From Welwitschia mirabilis (taxonomy: Eukaryota; Gnetophyta; Gnetopsida; Welwitschiales): a stretch of 58,400 bases of DNA. The notes under the pieces were generated by a model that was not told where the DNA came from, searched no databases, and saw only the letters and a list, made by a program, of their open reading frames with translations. Below are positions 33,531 through 46,200 of this stretch, piece by piece. Each line of letters begins with the position of its first letter. The stretch's first letter is position 1. The position numbers were made by a program, and so were the translations under genes. The stretch covers positions 112,675,042 to 112,733,441 of the forward strand of contig JBOZIK010000001.1 of the NCBI GenBank assembly GCA_051453625.1, given 5' to 3'.

Positions 33531-36500
33531 GTAAAGGAATATATTTCATATTTAACCATATCAATTTCTCAGTAGGGAATTCCTTTTTGTATACGACTTC
33601 TTTTAGGCTCTTAGCTTGATGAACAGCTTTTCTAAATGACAAAAATTCATTCTGCACTGTGTTTAATATATTGGCTGTAGCAATACTTACAAGAACATAA
33701 TGGCAGACAGTTCTTGAAAATAAGGAGAGAAGACACATCCTAACGTTGAAGTGTAAACATGACTGTTACATTCACCATACTCCATGAACCCTATCCACTT
33801 TTATACATTTGCCCTTAATTCATGGGAAACCTTATCACACTTGTCAGGGTCACTGGTTTGATTGGCTGATGAAAACCCATGGGTAGCCACTACTAGCCTA
33901 GGAGCTAGCAACCAAATATCCAAGTCTTGCTTGTGATTCATAACCAAGATGTTGAAGCCCATGCCCAGCTACATGTTTAAGATGAGTAAAAACCACAACC
34001 CAACCCACATACTATAGGATTTCAATCCAAGACATTGAAGCTCATAGCCTATAAATAGGGGTTGAACCTACTATGGCCAAGCTCTAATGGGCTTTATTAA
34101 TAATTAAAAAAAAAAAAAAAAGTGTGGCATCTTATAAGAGATCACACAAAATAATGTGTCCCATCTTTATGGATGTTCCTGGGTTGTGAAAGGCTGGCAG
34201 TTGCTGTGAATGGGTTGATAGAGGGAATTTGCGGGGCATTGCATTCATGGTGTTAGATTTGACTGGATATTAAGTAAACGTATGTAGGCAAATGCATGGC
34301 AATTTCATCAAGACATCAGGCACGTGCTATGGATGTTTTGGTTTCTAATGATATAAGAACTGAAGCATGATGAATGAATTCTGTTGAATAGAGATCCTTA
34401 GCACCTGCTGAATAAACACTGAAATAATGGTGTTATGTCTCTGAATGACTTGTCACGAGTTACTGCTTTGGTATGATTAATCATCTTTAGGCCTATTTTA
34501 TGTGCTCTAGACATGACACAGCACTTGTCAGACCGAGAGGATTTCTCCTTGATTCTCAGTTTTAGTTTAGGGCTTGTCTGTATTATTGAAGTTAGACTAA
34601 ACCATGTTTGTGCCTCCCCATGATTTATTATGCTTCACTGTGTTTGCCTAAGGCATAACTTCCTAGGGAAGCCAGTGTTTCCCACGGCTAAACCTTAGCT
34701 TTATGCTATGTTATACGAAACAATGGATAACATTTATCTTATATTATATGATATATCTGTTATGTATTATTCTATGACCCATGTTTTTAATTTGGTTTCT
34801 TCTACACAACGTGACTTCTTCATAAGTTGGTGGCTTGGTGCGTCTTTAAATCAAAAATTCATGTTTTGTCTTAATTTGTAAATTATAAGATAACATGTTA
34901 ACTGTTTTAGCTTTTAAGATGGTAAGATGATATCACACTTCATTACCAACATTCTCGTCTTTTACAGATGCTTTTGATTCTATGAACAGAACAATGATTT
35001 GTGTTATTTGTTTTCACCTCTTGAGTGGTGTCATAATATGTTTTATCAATGATTTTCCTAGTTGGAACAATTAATAGTTTCTATTTTGCAACATTAAAAG
35101 ATAAAAGATGTATCTTCTATATCAGAATATGATCGATACAATGCATAAAACAATGATTTATTATGCATGTGATCATCCATACTTCTCTCCAAGGCTCTTG
35201 CTTGTTTTCTTAGTTGTTAGCTCACAAATCTAAAAACATGCCTTCCTTCTTTCATGCCTTCGCTCTTCCTCCCCTCTAAAAAGCTAGAGATTCATCACTC
35301 CTCCACACGATTTTGATTTGCTAATGAACATTCCTTCCTCCTTATATTCTATTAGAGAAAAACCAAATGTTTTTTAATTTATTTCTCCTTTTATGTAATC
35401 TGTAAAACTGATCCATCTTTTGTAATAAAACTAATTAAAAAGAGGGAAGAAGGGGAAAAGAGTTAGTTAAAAGTCCTTGTACTGAAGAAGTTGTCTAATT
35501 GTGACCTAGTGTTAAGTCATGGCAAAGTTAGGGTTTTAATCCTAAAGGAAATCTATTTAAAGGGGAAAGGGGTAATAGAAAGGCATCCAATTCACGAAAG
35601 CAGCTATAAGGGTTTTGGTATTGTAGCCATCGTTGTGTGTTGTGATACCTTCTAAGCTATTAAGGATGGCTTGTGTCTTGGTCAATAAGAGAGCTTTGCA
35701 TTGTTTCCATTGAAGCAGGGTAAAAAGGGCCAAAACTACACTAAATGTAGTGTTGTTTTCTTGGTTTCTGATTCATTTAATACTCAAAATTTCTAACGAG
35801 TAGTATCAAACCAATGGTTTCTAGGATTTTACCATTGGATCAATCCTAAGGAGTAGAACAAAGTGGAGCACTATAGAGTGTTGTTGTGGAGCGCTATAGA
35901 ATGACCTTTCACAAGCTTGCTCATAGTGAGTCTTTGTCAACGTCTATACAACCACTTTCAGCGTGCATATGAATTGTATGAATCTATCTCTTAGCAAAAA
36001 TCTTTAGCATTTATGTCAATGACAAAATTGCCTGTTGGGAAAATTTGGGACATTTGGAGTGTGTTGACGAAGGATGCATTAAGGTAGAAGGAATGTGCCG
36101 AATTCCTTCTAGCTGTAAAACCCTCTAGCCTGACGGATGAAGAATGGGATACGAAGAAGGTAAAAGAAATGTCTTTTATTCACCCCTACCTTAGTAATGA
36201 TATTATGTAATTCGTTAGAACAAAAAAAAAAAATCCAATTATTCTTTGGACAAAAAATGGTTTGATAAACCCTCAAGTTTTAATCAATTCATATCTATCA
36301 AAAGGTTTCCAATTCACAAAATGAAGGTTGGAATGTCTTTACATGACCATTTAGATGAATTGTTTTTAGACTTTGTGAAATTTGAGTAATAAGTTGTCAA
36401 TCCAGAGCCTGCCAAAGAAGCTGATTTTAGTATCAGCATTGAGAAAAAGTGATTTTAGTCATGTGATTTATTGATTTTGGCCTCAACTCTTCTAGTGATG

Positions 36501-37246
36501 GAAGATGTTGGAAGCTTTGCAAGGGGATTTTGACTGTTTTGAATGCCAGAAATAATGTTAGCCTGTACAAATTGGAGGTTGATATATGTTAAGTGCTTGC
36601 TGCTGTTTCAGATGTAGAGGATGCAGACCCTATGGCACAAATGTCTTAGATATATCAGACACTTCATCTTAAAGGGACTAAAATCATAGGCTTTTCCCTG
36701 TGCTTCTCATGTTTTATAGTTTTTGTAAAGATTGTTTAGCTAGTAAATCCTAAAGGATTATTTTTCATAGGGATTTGGAAAATGGAAAGAAAATTAAATT
36801 GGAATTGGTTTATTCTGATATTTGTGGTCCCACGTTTTCTTATTCTCTTGGTGGTTCTTTGTATTTTCTTATATTTATTGATGACTACACAAGGAAACCT
36901 TTGGGGTGTATGTTAAAATCAAAAGATGAAGTCGTTGGGGTGTTTAAATCTTTTGTTGCCACTGGGGAAACTCAAATACGTTTAAAATTACAATTCTTAC
37001 TCATGGATAATAGAAGGGAGTTTCACCTTTAAGGCTTTTGCAGAGTTTGCAATAATAAGGGAAGTCATCACATTGCTTATACTTTTGACACACCCCACGA
37101 AAAGGGGTTGCAAAAAACTGCAAGAAAGCACTATTGGAATGTGTCAAACCTATGGTAGCACAAGAAAGTTTGCCGAAATCCTTTTGGTAAAAATGGTAGT
37201 GATAGCAACTTATTTAGCCCATAGGTTTCCTGATTCCACACACACA

Positions 37247-37284
<38 letters not shown>

Positions 37285-40200
37285 TTTAATATATTTTGAG
37301 GGTAATGGCTGGTAGGTAGGTGTGTGCCATGCAAACACCCAGTGGCACTTGGGCCCACACAATTTTTTTCAATTCATAGACACCCTCCAATGTGGAGGTT
37401 TAAAATCTGGACCTAGGGTTTAATATATCCAAGACTTAACCATTGGGGCAATCGATCTGGGACTCACCTTATTTCACTCTTAATAATGGTATTCTAGAAA
37501 TTCTATGGAACAGTAAAAATTTCTTTTACAAATGGTTGAGCATTGTTGGATGTGAATCATTGTGCATATTGAAAAGGAGAAGAGGTTCAAGTTACAGGAT
37601 AGAGCTCAACAAAGCATAATTGTTGGCTATAGGGAGGATGCTCCTGGACAAAAACTATGGGATCTTAAAACTGGTTGAATTATCAAATCATATGATGTAA
37701 AATTTAAAGAACATGTGATGTTTTTTGGTTCTTAGGATGAAAATGAAGCTAACCTTGATTCTGGCTTCTTGCACTAGTCTTACTAGTTGACTGATGAAAC
37801 AAAACCAGAACACTGGTCGAATAGGTTTTCTAGAAACCAAATCATAAATTTAGAAATTGATGAGACTTGTTCTAGCAAAGAGGAAGATGAAGAGGAAGAA
37901 TAGGAACAACATACCAACACATCTCATTGGGTAAGCCACTCCACCGAATTGTCTTGTCCTTGTGATAGAGATTCTCCATCTTTACATTGTGTACTTTAGC
38001 GGTGGAGAACTTAAGATAGAATGTGTTGATGCTGTCAAGTGGAAGGCAGCCATGCAAGATGAACCGAAACCTTTGGAACAATACAAAACATGGGAAGTGG
38101 GGAAGTTACCAAAAGGGGCAGAAGGCCTTGCGTAGTAGGTAGATTTTTATATTGAATGAAACACGGATCAACCGTAGAGGGGAGTGAATAGGTTGTATAA
38201 ACTAAAACGTACTTGGAGACCTGCAAATAAAAATGAGAGTACTCCACAAGAAAATTAAAGATTGTTTAATGGTGGAGAGTCACTACCCTTTAGCTCTTAG
38301 ACATTGAGTCTCTAGCTGACTTAGATTAACTTCAACCAATAGTTTTCAGGCTCACCAATAACCTGTACAATCACTAGTGGATTTTAGGGTTCATCCACTA
38401 CCATAGGAGAAGAATGGATTGAAGCAAAGTGCACAGATGCACAATTGTTATCCACAAGTACAAATGCAATGTTAGCTCTGAAAAGCTTGATTAGAAAGAG
38501 GAATGTCTAGAAGAATGTTGATCAAAAAGTAAACTAAGTACAACACATAATAGTACATATAATAGTATCTTATTTTTGTCTGTTTTTGATAATCAACAAC
38601 CCTTCAATCTAGTAAAGGATGTGTTTAAATAGAACGAAAGAGAAATAGCTATTAATAGCTTTTAGTGTGGATCTTTGGTTCCTAGATCCGCTTTTTTGAA
38701 GGGTGTGGAACCGCAACGGTTATAAACGAGATATGTTAGGTCGACCTTACATTATGTTCGATAGTCCTTATGTATCTGGTCACCCTTTTGACACTGGTGG
38801 ATCACCCTTGACTTGTTTGGTTTTACAGTCGGGTCGCCCTTATGACTAGTGTTGGTCACCTGCTTTTAGATGGACTTTTATAAAGTTACATGTGGTTGCC
38901 TTGATGAATATCTTTGGTCGCCCTCTCTGTAAGTAGCTAAATCTTCGGAGTTTTGTCTGGTTGCCCTAAAGGTAATGGGCAATCGCCCACTCTTGATTCA
39001 GTTTTTATCTTGATGCAGTCGGTCGCCCTACTAAAAGACATGTTTGCCTGTACTTGAAGCATGTTTCATCTTGCTAATTGTCTGATTACCCTGATGTAAA
39101 AACATAGTCACCCGTATTTGATGTAGGTTTTATCCAGTTGCCCTGATGTAAGAACACGGTCACCCGTTCTAGAAAATCTCTACAAAACACATTATCTACA
39201 CACACTCTAAAATTCGTTATTGATCAATGACAACCAACTTCCAACATTGAAGAATGAGAAAAATAGAGAAAAGGGTTACAAAGGTAGGTTGGTGGTGAAA
39301 GGGTTTGCTCAAGGCCAAGGTATTGAGTTTATTAAAATCTTTTCTCCCATTGTGAAGCATCCTTCTATGTGCTTGATTCTTTCTCTTATTGCCTAATTTA
39401 ATTTAGAGATAAAACAATTGGATATAAGACTACTGGATGAAGAAATTTATATGCACCAATGTAATGATTATGCGAATGAGCAATACCCAATCTTGTTTTT
39501 CATTTACAGAAGGGTCTTTATGGTTAGAACAACCTTCATGATACTGGTATAAGAAATTTGATGCCTTCATATAGGGGTTGTCATACTAGAGGAGTCAGGT
39601 GCCTCTAGTAAATTTGTAATTTTACTGTTGAATGTTGATGACATTTTGATTGCAAGAAGTGATAAGATTGAAATCAAGCATTTGAAGGTAAAAATGAGTA
39701 AGCAATTTGCAATGGAAGATTTTTGACATGCAAGGGAAGTTTTAAGTATGAAAGTTCATAGGCGTAGGAAGAAGAAGAAGTTGTGGCTGAGCCAAAGTCA
39801 TTATATGAGCAAAGTGCTTGAGCATTCTTGAATGAAAGATGCCAAGTCGGTGATTACACCATTGGCTTCTCATTACCAACTATGCAAAACTAATTACCTT
39901 AGCCCACAGGAAGAATTTGTAATCATGAAGCATACTTTGTATACTTGTACAATAGGTTCACTTGTGTAGGCTTTGGGATGTACCCATCCTCATATTGCTT
40001 ATGAAGTTAGAGTAGTTAATAGACACATAAATGGGTTTAGATGGATAACTAGATATTTAGAAGGAACCAAAATGTCTTGCTTCTGATTTGGAAATGAAGA
40101 CATGCATATTCACGTCTTTGTGAATGAAACTTCTGTAGCAAACTTAGACATTAGACACTCTACTGTAGTTATGTTTTTACTTTGAATGGAGGGGCAAGTA

Positions 40201-43200
40201 GGTGATTGACTCCCCCTTAGCCATTAGTTACATTGTCTATCGTATAAGTTAACTATGTGGCTCTAGCAAAAGCATGTGAAGGCATGATTTGGTTGTGCAG
40301 GTTTCTTTGTTCTCTTTGTTTAACATAGGAAGAGTATCATGTGTTTTATAATAGCCAAAATGCCTCCAATGATGGCACAACAAAACATGTTCATGTGAAG
40401 TTCCATTTCCTCAAAGAGATCATAGAAAATGGCCTAGTTGATGTGCAAAAGATCAATATTGTTGATGCTTTGACAAAGACGGTGACTATTGAGAAGCATG
40501 TCTTTTACAGGGTAAAGCTTGGGGCTTCTATAATGTAAGCAATGGGCATTTGAAATACTGCATCTCTTGTCTTATTGGAGGCTAGTCAGATTTGTTTTCA
40601 AGGGGAGCGTTGTTAGATTGTAGCCAAATCTTCCCCTTTCAATTTATTTGTGTTCTTTATTTATTTGTGTTTTATGCATTTTTTAAAAGCATTATCCCTC
40701 TTTTGTAACAATATTAATAGAACAGATAAAGATAGGAAAAAGAGGTCATTAAAACTTTAAAGTCCCTATATTGTGATAGTCATCGCATCTTCGCTTGGTG
40801 TTAAGTCATGGAAAGGTTAGGGTTTTGACCCTAAGAGAAGCTATTTAAGGAGTAAAGGGTTAAAGGAAAGGCATCCAATTCAAGAAAGGAGCTTTGAGGG
40901 TGTTGGTATTGTAGCCCTTGTGTGTTGTGACATCTTACTAAGTTGTGAAATAGAGCTTGTGTCCTTGGATTTTTGATTAATAAGAGAGCTCAGCATTGTT
41001 TCTATGGAAGTAGGGTAGAAAGATCCTGAGCCACATGAAATCTAGTGTTTTTTTCTTGCTTTTTTAATTAGTTTACTGCTCAAAATTTCTAACATATATG
41101 TCTCATATTGACTTTCTCCTAAATTTTCAACTTAAAATTATAAGAAATAATCCCTCTATAATATATAAATATGTATCTAAATTTAGTCATTATAAAACCA
41201 TCTAAAACAAGTCCCTAAGACTCAATTATAGTGTCAAACACACTCTTCGCCCCCACCACTCCCTTGCCTGCGCCCATGCCCCCACCTCTCTCCTCATCCC
41301 ACCTCATCCTTTATTAAAATAACATAATACACATCACTACAACTTATAAAACTACCCTAAAAAACTCGCTTCTCCATTTAGATGAATTTACATCACATAG
41401 ATGTAGTTATTATCATCATGGAATAGGGTATAATTGATGCTTTCCAAGTCATGAAGCATGGCCTTCCATTCCTGAGTTTGGATTCAAATGAAGTTACTCT
41501 CCACTTTGGGACAACATTTATTAAGTAATTGTTAGAGAAATAATCCCTGCTTTCTACATGGACTTGCCAAGCTTACTTACCAATGGCATTACCTCTGAAG
41601 GTCTTTGTGGAAAGCTGATAGTTGAACTCTTGAGAGGCAATGCCTTTCTTGTCATACGTGATCTTCCCAAACCAAGTAGTCTTTCTAGCTTTTCATTATC
41701 ATTATAATTAGAAAACTGTTGAGAACCATAGATGATTGCTTTAGATTTCTTTCAGCCGTTTTCTTTAATCTCAATGGTGGCCTTGCTTAGTTGGTATTGT
41801 TCCAAGGTAAGGGATCTCATCTGATCCTTGAGCTTACTTTTCCTTAAAGCAAGGCATTCACATTCCTGACAGAGATCCAGTAAATGTGTTATATCATCAT
41901 ATTGTTCCAACGTTGCTTTGATGTCAAGATAATCATTGTCAATAGTTTGACCTTGATTACTAATTAATTCGGGTAAAGAAATGCTATTAAAGATTAACAA
42001 CATTCTTTTTGACTCAGGCTTATTTATGATTGGATTTCAAGGATAAAATAATATTCCCATTTGCATTAGTAGTAATGCAGGTGAGTTTAGAATATCCATG
42101 AACTATAATGTCCTCGCTATCTAAGTTTAGGGATTGAAGGAATATTCTCATTTTTGCGTTCCAGTATCCCTAATTGAACCTATCAAAAAGAGTTTGGCTT
42201 AGACACATGCACATAAAGCATACAAACATGCAAGTGCATACAAGTAAAACAATGCAGATAAAACCACAAAAGGTATTAAATTAGAATCTTGAAGAAAAGA
42301 CTTACAATTGAAAAGAGTTAAAAACAATTAGAACCAAGATGGAATATACGAAGCATAAGTTCAGTAAGGTGGGATGTAGGGAGGACATTTTTTAACAAAA
42401 ACTGACAGTTTGTTCTTCCAACAGACTCATGAGTTTCATTGTTTAGGATCATTTTTACAACATGGTCGGGAGACAAAGTGCCCACGTGTAGTAGAACTGG
42501 GCAACTGGCGCTACGTGGACAAAGTAGATGCACGTCATTAGGGCATGGTGTGACAGATGGATACTGATTGGAGTCGAGAAACAATTTTCTAATAAGAATG
42601 AGGAGCATGGTGTGATGTCAGGTGGTAAGAGGGTCTATCCGTCATGGGAAATTCATTACAAAACAGAAAATAAAATGTTGACTGCATGTAGATTGGAAAA
42701 GGCTTGACTAGTAGTAATGACAATGATGATCCTTGAGGATATTAAGAAATGATTGTACTGTCCATTTTTTCAGCTAGCGTTCTCTTATCTCTCTGGAGTT
42801 ATGTGAGAGCCCTTTAGGAGCTTCAATTTTCGATTGCTGCACATGCAACTCTATTTTCCTATTTCAGTGAACGATGTTGCTATTAAGACCATCTCTGTCT
42901 CTAAGTTCTTAAAACATTTCAGATAGCTATTTCAAATGCAAAGTGTTGTCAACAGACTGAGCCTGTTATTATGAATGAGATGGGTGTGAAAAAGTGTTCT
43001 TATCATGGTCCATCCTCATGGTTAATACATAGTCACTCAATAAATCATGGAGCAATTCATGTTATCTGGTTAAGTCTTTAACATTCAAAGAGGGTTCTGT
43101 AGGGGGTTCTACCTCTGAGTTCATGCCATCTCTGGAATCAAATTCTATGAGAAAAAAATTAACTAATGGTAAATCCTATTAAATTGTGTTTATTATGCAG

Positions 43201-46200
43201 GGAAGAATGTATCGAGAATTTCCATGTAATTATCATACTGCTGTTTTTATGTTTGATATCTAAAGTATTACTTTAAGATAAGGTGCCTTGTAGCCTTCCA
43301 AGATAGTGTCAATATTTGTTTTATGTTGTCTAATTGTAGTTCTTTTGCAAACAGGAAGCTTCAAAGGCTATTGCAGAACGCGATCGGCTTTTGGGAGAGG
43401 CATCAGGACAGATTCAAAAGTTAGAGGAGGAGAATAATGTTTTGAATGAAAAGATTTCGGCAGCTCTATCAGAAGTCTCTCTCAATGAAGGTCTGGTAAA
43501 GAAGCACGCGAAAGTTGCAGAAGAGGCTGTGTCTGGTAGGATTTTGTGGTTTTTTTTCTTTTAATTTGCTTTGACTTGAACTTATCAGGACCAAAGGAGA
43601 TATCACATTTTGGACTTGTAGAGTTACTGGAATTGTTATTTCTCTTTTTGAAATTCAGTATAACAATGTGATTTCCTTTGTAGGTTGGGAAAAGGCTGAA
43701 GCAGAAGCACTCAGCTCAAAACAGCAAGTTGAATCCCTAACTCAGCTAAAGAGTGTTCTTGAAGGCCGAATTACTCATTTGGACAATGCTCTGAAAGAGT
43801 GCATGAGGCAGCTACGTCTGGTTAAAGAGGAGCATGACCATAAACTTAACGAAACTATTTTGAACAAGGCCAGAGAATTAGATAAAGTAAAATTCGAATT
43901 TCAGTCCAAAATAGCAGATTTGGAGCATCAGGTTCTTCAGTTGGAAGCAGTAAATTCTGCATTATCAACATCCTTGCAAGAACATAACAGATCATTGGTA
44001 GAATTAAATGAAGCAAGAGCTGAAGCTGAAGCTCGGGTTAACGTGCTTCAGGTTAATTTTGAACAATATCAAAAAGAAAATGCATCATTGTCATTTGAAA
44101 TCCAGGTGCTCAACAAGTCCTTGGAAATTCGAACAGAGGAAAAGAACATAAGCATGAAGAGTGCAGAGGCAGCTAACAAGCAACATTTAGAAGACGTGAA
44201 AAAGATAACAAAGCTGGAAGCAGAATGTCAAAGGCTCCGGAGCCTTCTCAGAAAGAAACTTCCAGGTCCTGCTGCCTTAGCTCAGATGAAGCTTGAGGCA
44301 GAGTACGGAAAAGACTCAGATGTTCGAAAGAGGAGGTCACCTTTGAAATCCTCTGCGTCATTTGCTTCTTCTCCATTTGACTCGGGATACAATTACACCT
44401 GTGAACAAGGGCCAAAGGAATCTGCATTTTTAACAGAGCGTCTTCTAGCGATGGAGGAAGAAACAAAAATGCTGAAAGAGGCTTTGGCAAAAAGAAATAG
44501 TGAGCTTCAAGCCTCAAGGTCATTGTACTCAAAATCACAGTTTAGGATTTCTTATCTTGAGAAACAGTTGGAGTCTTATAGTTCTGGTGAGAAGCAGAGA
44601 AAGCCAGTGGTTGAATTTCTTCTCGAAGGGCCTAGAAGTCACAGTAGAAGCAACCCACCTAGTCTAACATCAATGTCTGAAGATGGCAATGATGATGAAG
44701 TGAGTTGCACAGAATCATGGTCTGCAGCTTCAGCTACGATTTCGGGATTATCAGAGTTTAAGAAAGAGAAGGGATTGAGAAGAATGGATAAGCCGATTGA
44801 ACCTGAAAAAACTGACTTGATGGAAGACTTTGAAGAGATGGAGAGGCTGACTTCTCATCCTTCTCTCGAACTGGAATCGACAAAAAGCATGTCAGATATG
44901 CCTATGGAAAAGAGTGCCGAAGTCAATTATAGGGCACTGCTTGAAAAGAATCTTAAAGAGAAGGAATCAGAGCTTGAGTCTTCCCTCCAACAGTGCTCAG
45001 AGATGTCCAGGAAGCTGGACCTCGTGCAAGAGGAACTAATTGCTGTTCAGTTGAAAAATTGCTCGAATGAAACTACTTTAACTACATTACAGACAAAACT
45101 AAATTTAATCCTGGAGAAATGTGCTAACATAAATGACACTCAAAAAGTTCTCGAGATCATTAAGTCTACTATAATTGATGCCGGTGTTATGAATGCAACC
45201 TATACTGATACTAGAAAAGTCATTGACAATCCTGAGAAGGAATGTTCTACGAAGTTCAGGAAGGGACCGATGTCCGAAGGAGAGAGTTCTATGGTAGAAT
45301 CCAAAGGGCAGTTGAAGATAGTGGATACTGACTTGGATATGGGTTTTTCTAAGGTTGTTTGCCTTCTAGAAGTGATTTGCAGAAAAGCTCGAAATTCACA
45401 GATGATTCCAGCATCTAAGCTACCTGGACTAAATATAAACACTGACAATTTTGTTAGAACTGTTAACGACTTTTTGGAGGGAAAGTTAACAAGCATAAGT
45501 GTGGTAAACGAACTTTTTTCTTTGTTAAGTGCAATTGCCACTACATGTGCTTGTGCTTCCACTGAAAATAATGAACAAAGTAGTGAAAGCGAGAAGTTAC
45601 TAATACCGAAAGAGGGAGATTGCAGTGAACTTTCTGACAAAGAAAATCCTAAAACTGTTTTATCAAATGGGACAAATTCTTTCAACATTGAAGTCGATTT
45701 CAATAATTTGTATGAAGAAAAACTTTCTTTGGAATCTGCATTGCAGTCTGAGTTGAACAGATCTAAGAAGTTAGAAGAACAGCTGGCAAAAGGAGCAAGG
45801 GAGAATGATGAATTAAGAATTGAGTTGACAGACATGCAAGAGAATCTCAAACAGAAAAATAATCAGTTAATTGAGCTGGAGAGCACAGTAAAAGAATTAC
45901 AAAAGGAAGTTGCTTCTGTTCAAGAATCAATGCAGCTAGCAGAACATCAGTCCGAAACATTGGCTTCTCAGAAAGCAGATCTTGAAACACATCTAAAGAG
46001 GGTAGAAGTAGAGAAAAGTAGTTTGCATGAAAAGATTGAATATTTGATGTCACAGCTTGAAGAAGAGCACAAGCACCAAGAGGCAGCAGATAGTAAGTGC
46101 AGAGAGTTGACAGAACAGTTGCAAAGGTTGTAAGAAGACCCAAATTTAAGATTCTTTGTGTTCTGGATTTCCCTTTTTTGGTTGCTTTAGCATTACTTAT

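Larger units (their letters stand above)
35319..41094 (+). mobile_element. Copia retrotransposon with both LTRs in FPP intron 1, decayed
   Basis: Two LTRs of about 480 bp flank a primer-binding site, gag, integrase, reverse transcriptase, RNase H and a polypurine tract in the Copia order. It lies in the same direction as the FPP gene. The body is interrupted by a microsatellite-led insertion in integrase (37237-37470) and a solo LTR in reverse transcriptase (38157-39246). Many stops and frameshifts make it inactive. Five-base target duplications are not recognisable (TGATT on the left, TATAT on the right), so the left LTR boundary is approximate. Confidence 0.88.

Noticed and set aside
33454-33738. 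94-codon antisense frame overlapping FPP exon 1
   Set aside because: Overlaps a well-supported exon and intron on the other strand, no domain recognised.
42318-42608. 96-codon minus-strand frame in a GC-richer patch of intron 1
   Set aside because: No recognisable domain, inside an intron and near a transposon fragment; could be part of an LTR but no ends were found.
45200-45850. 216-codon antisense open frame in FPP exon 3
   Set aside because: Shadow of the coding strand: the serine/leucine-rich antisense of a Glu/Lys-rich coiled coil.
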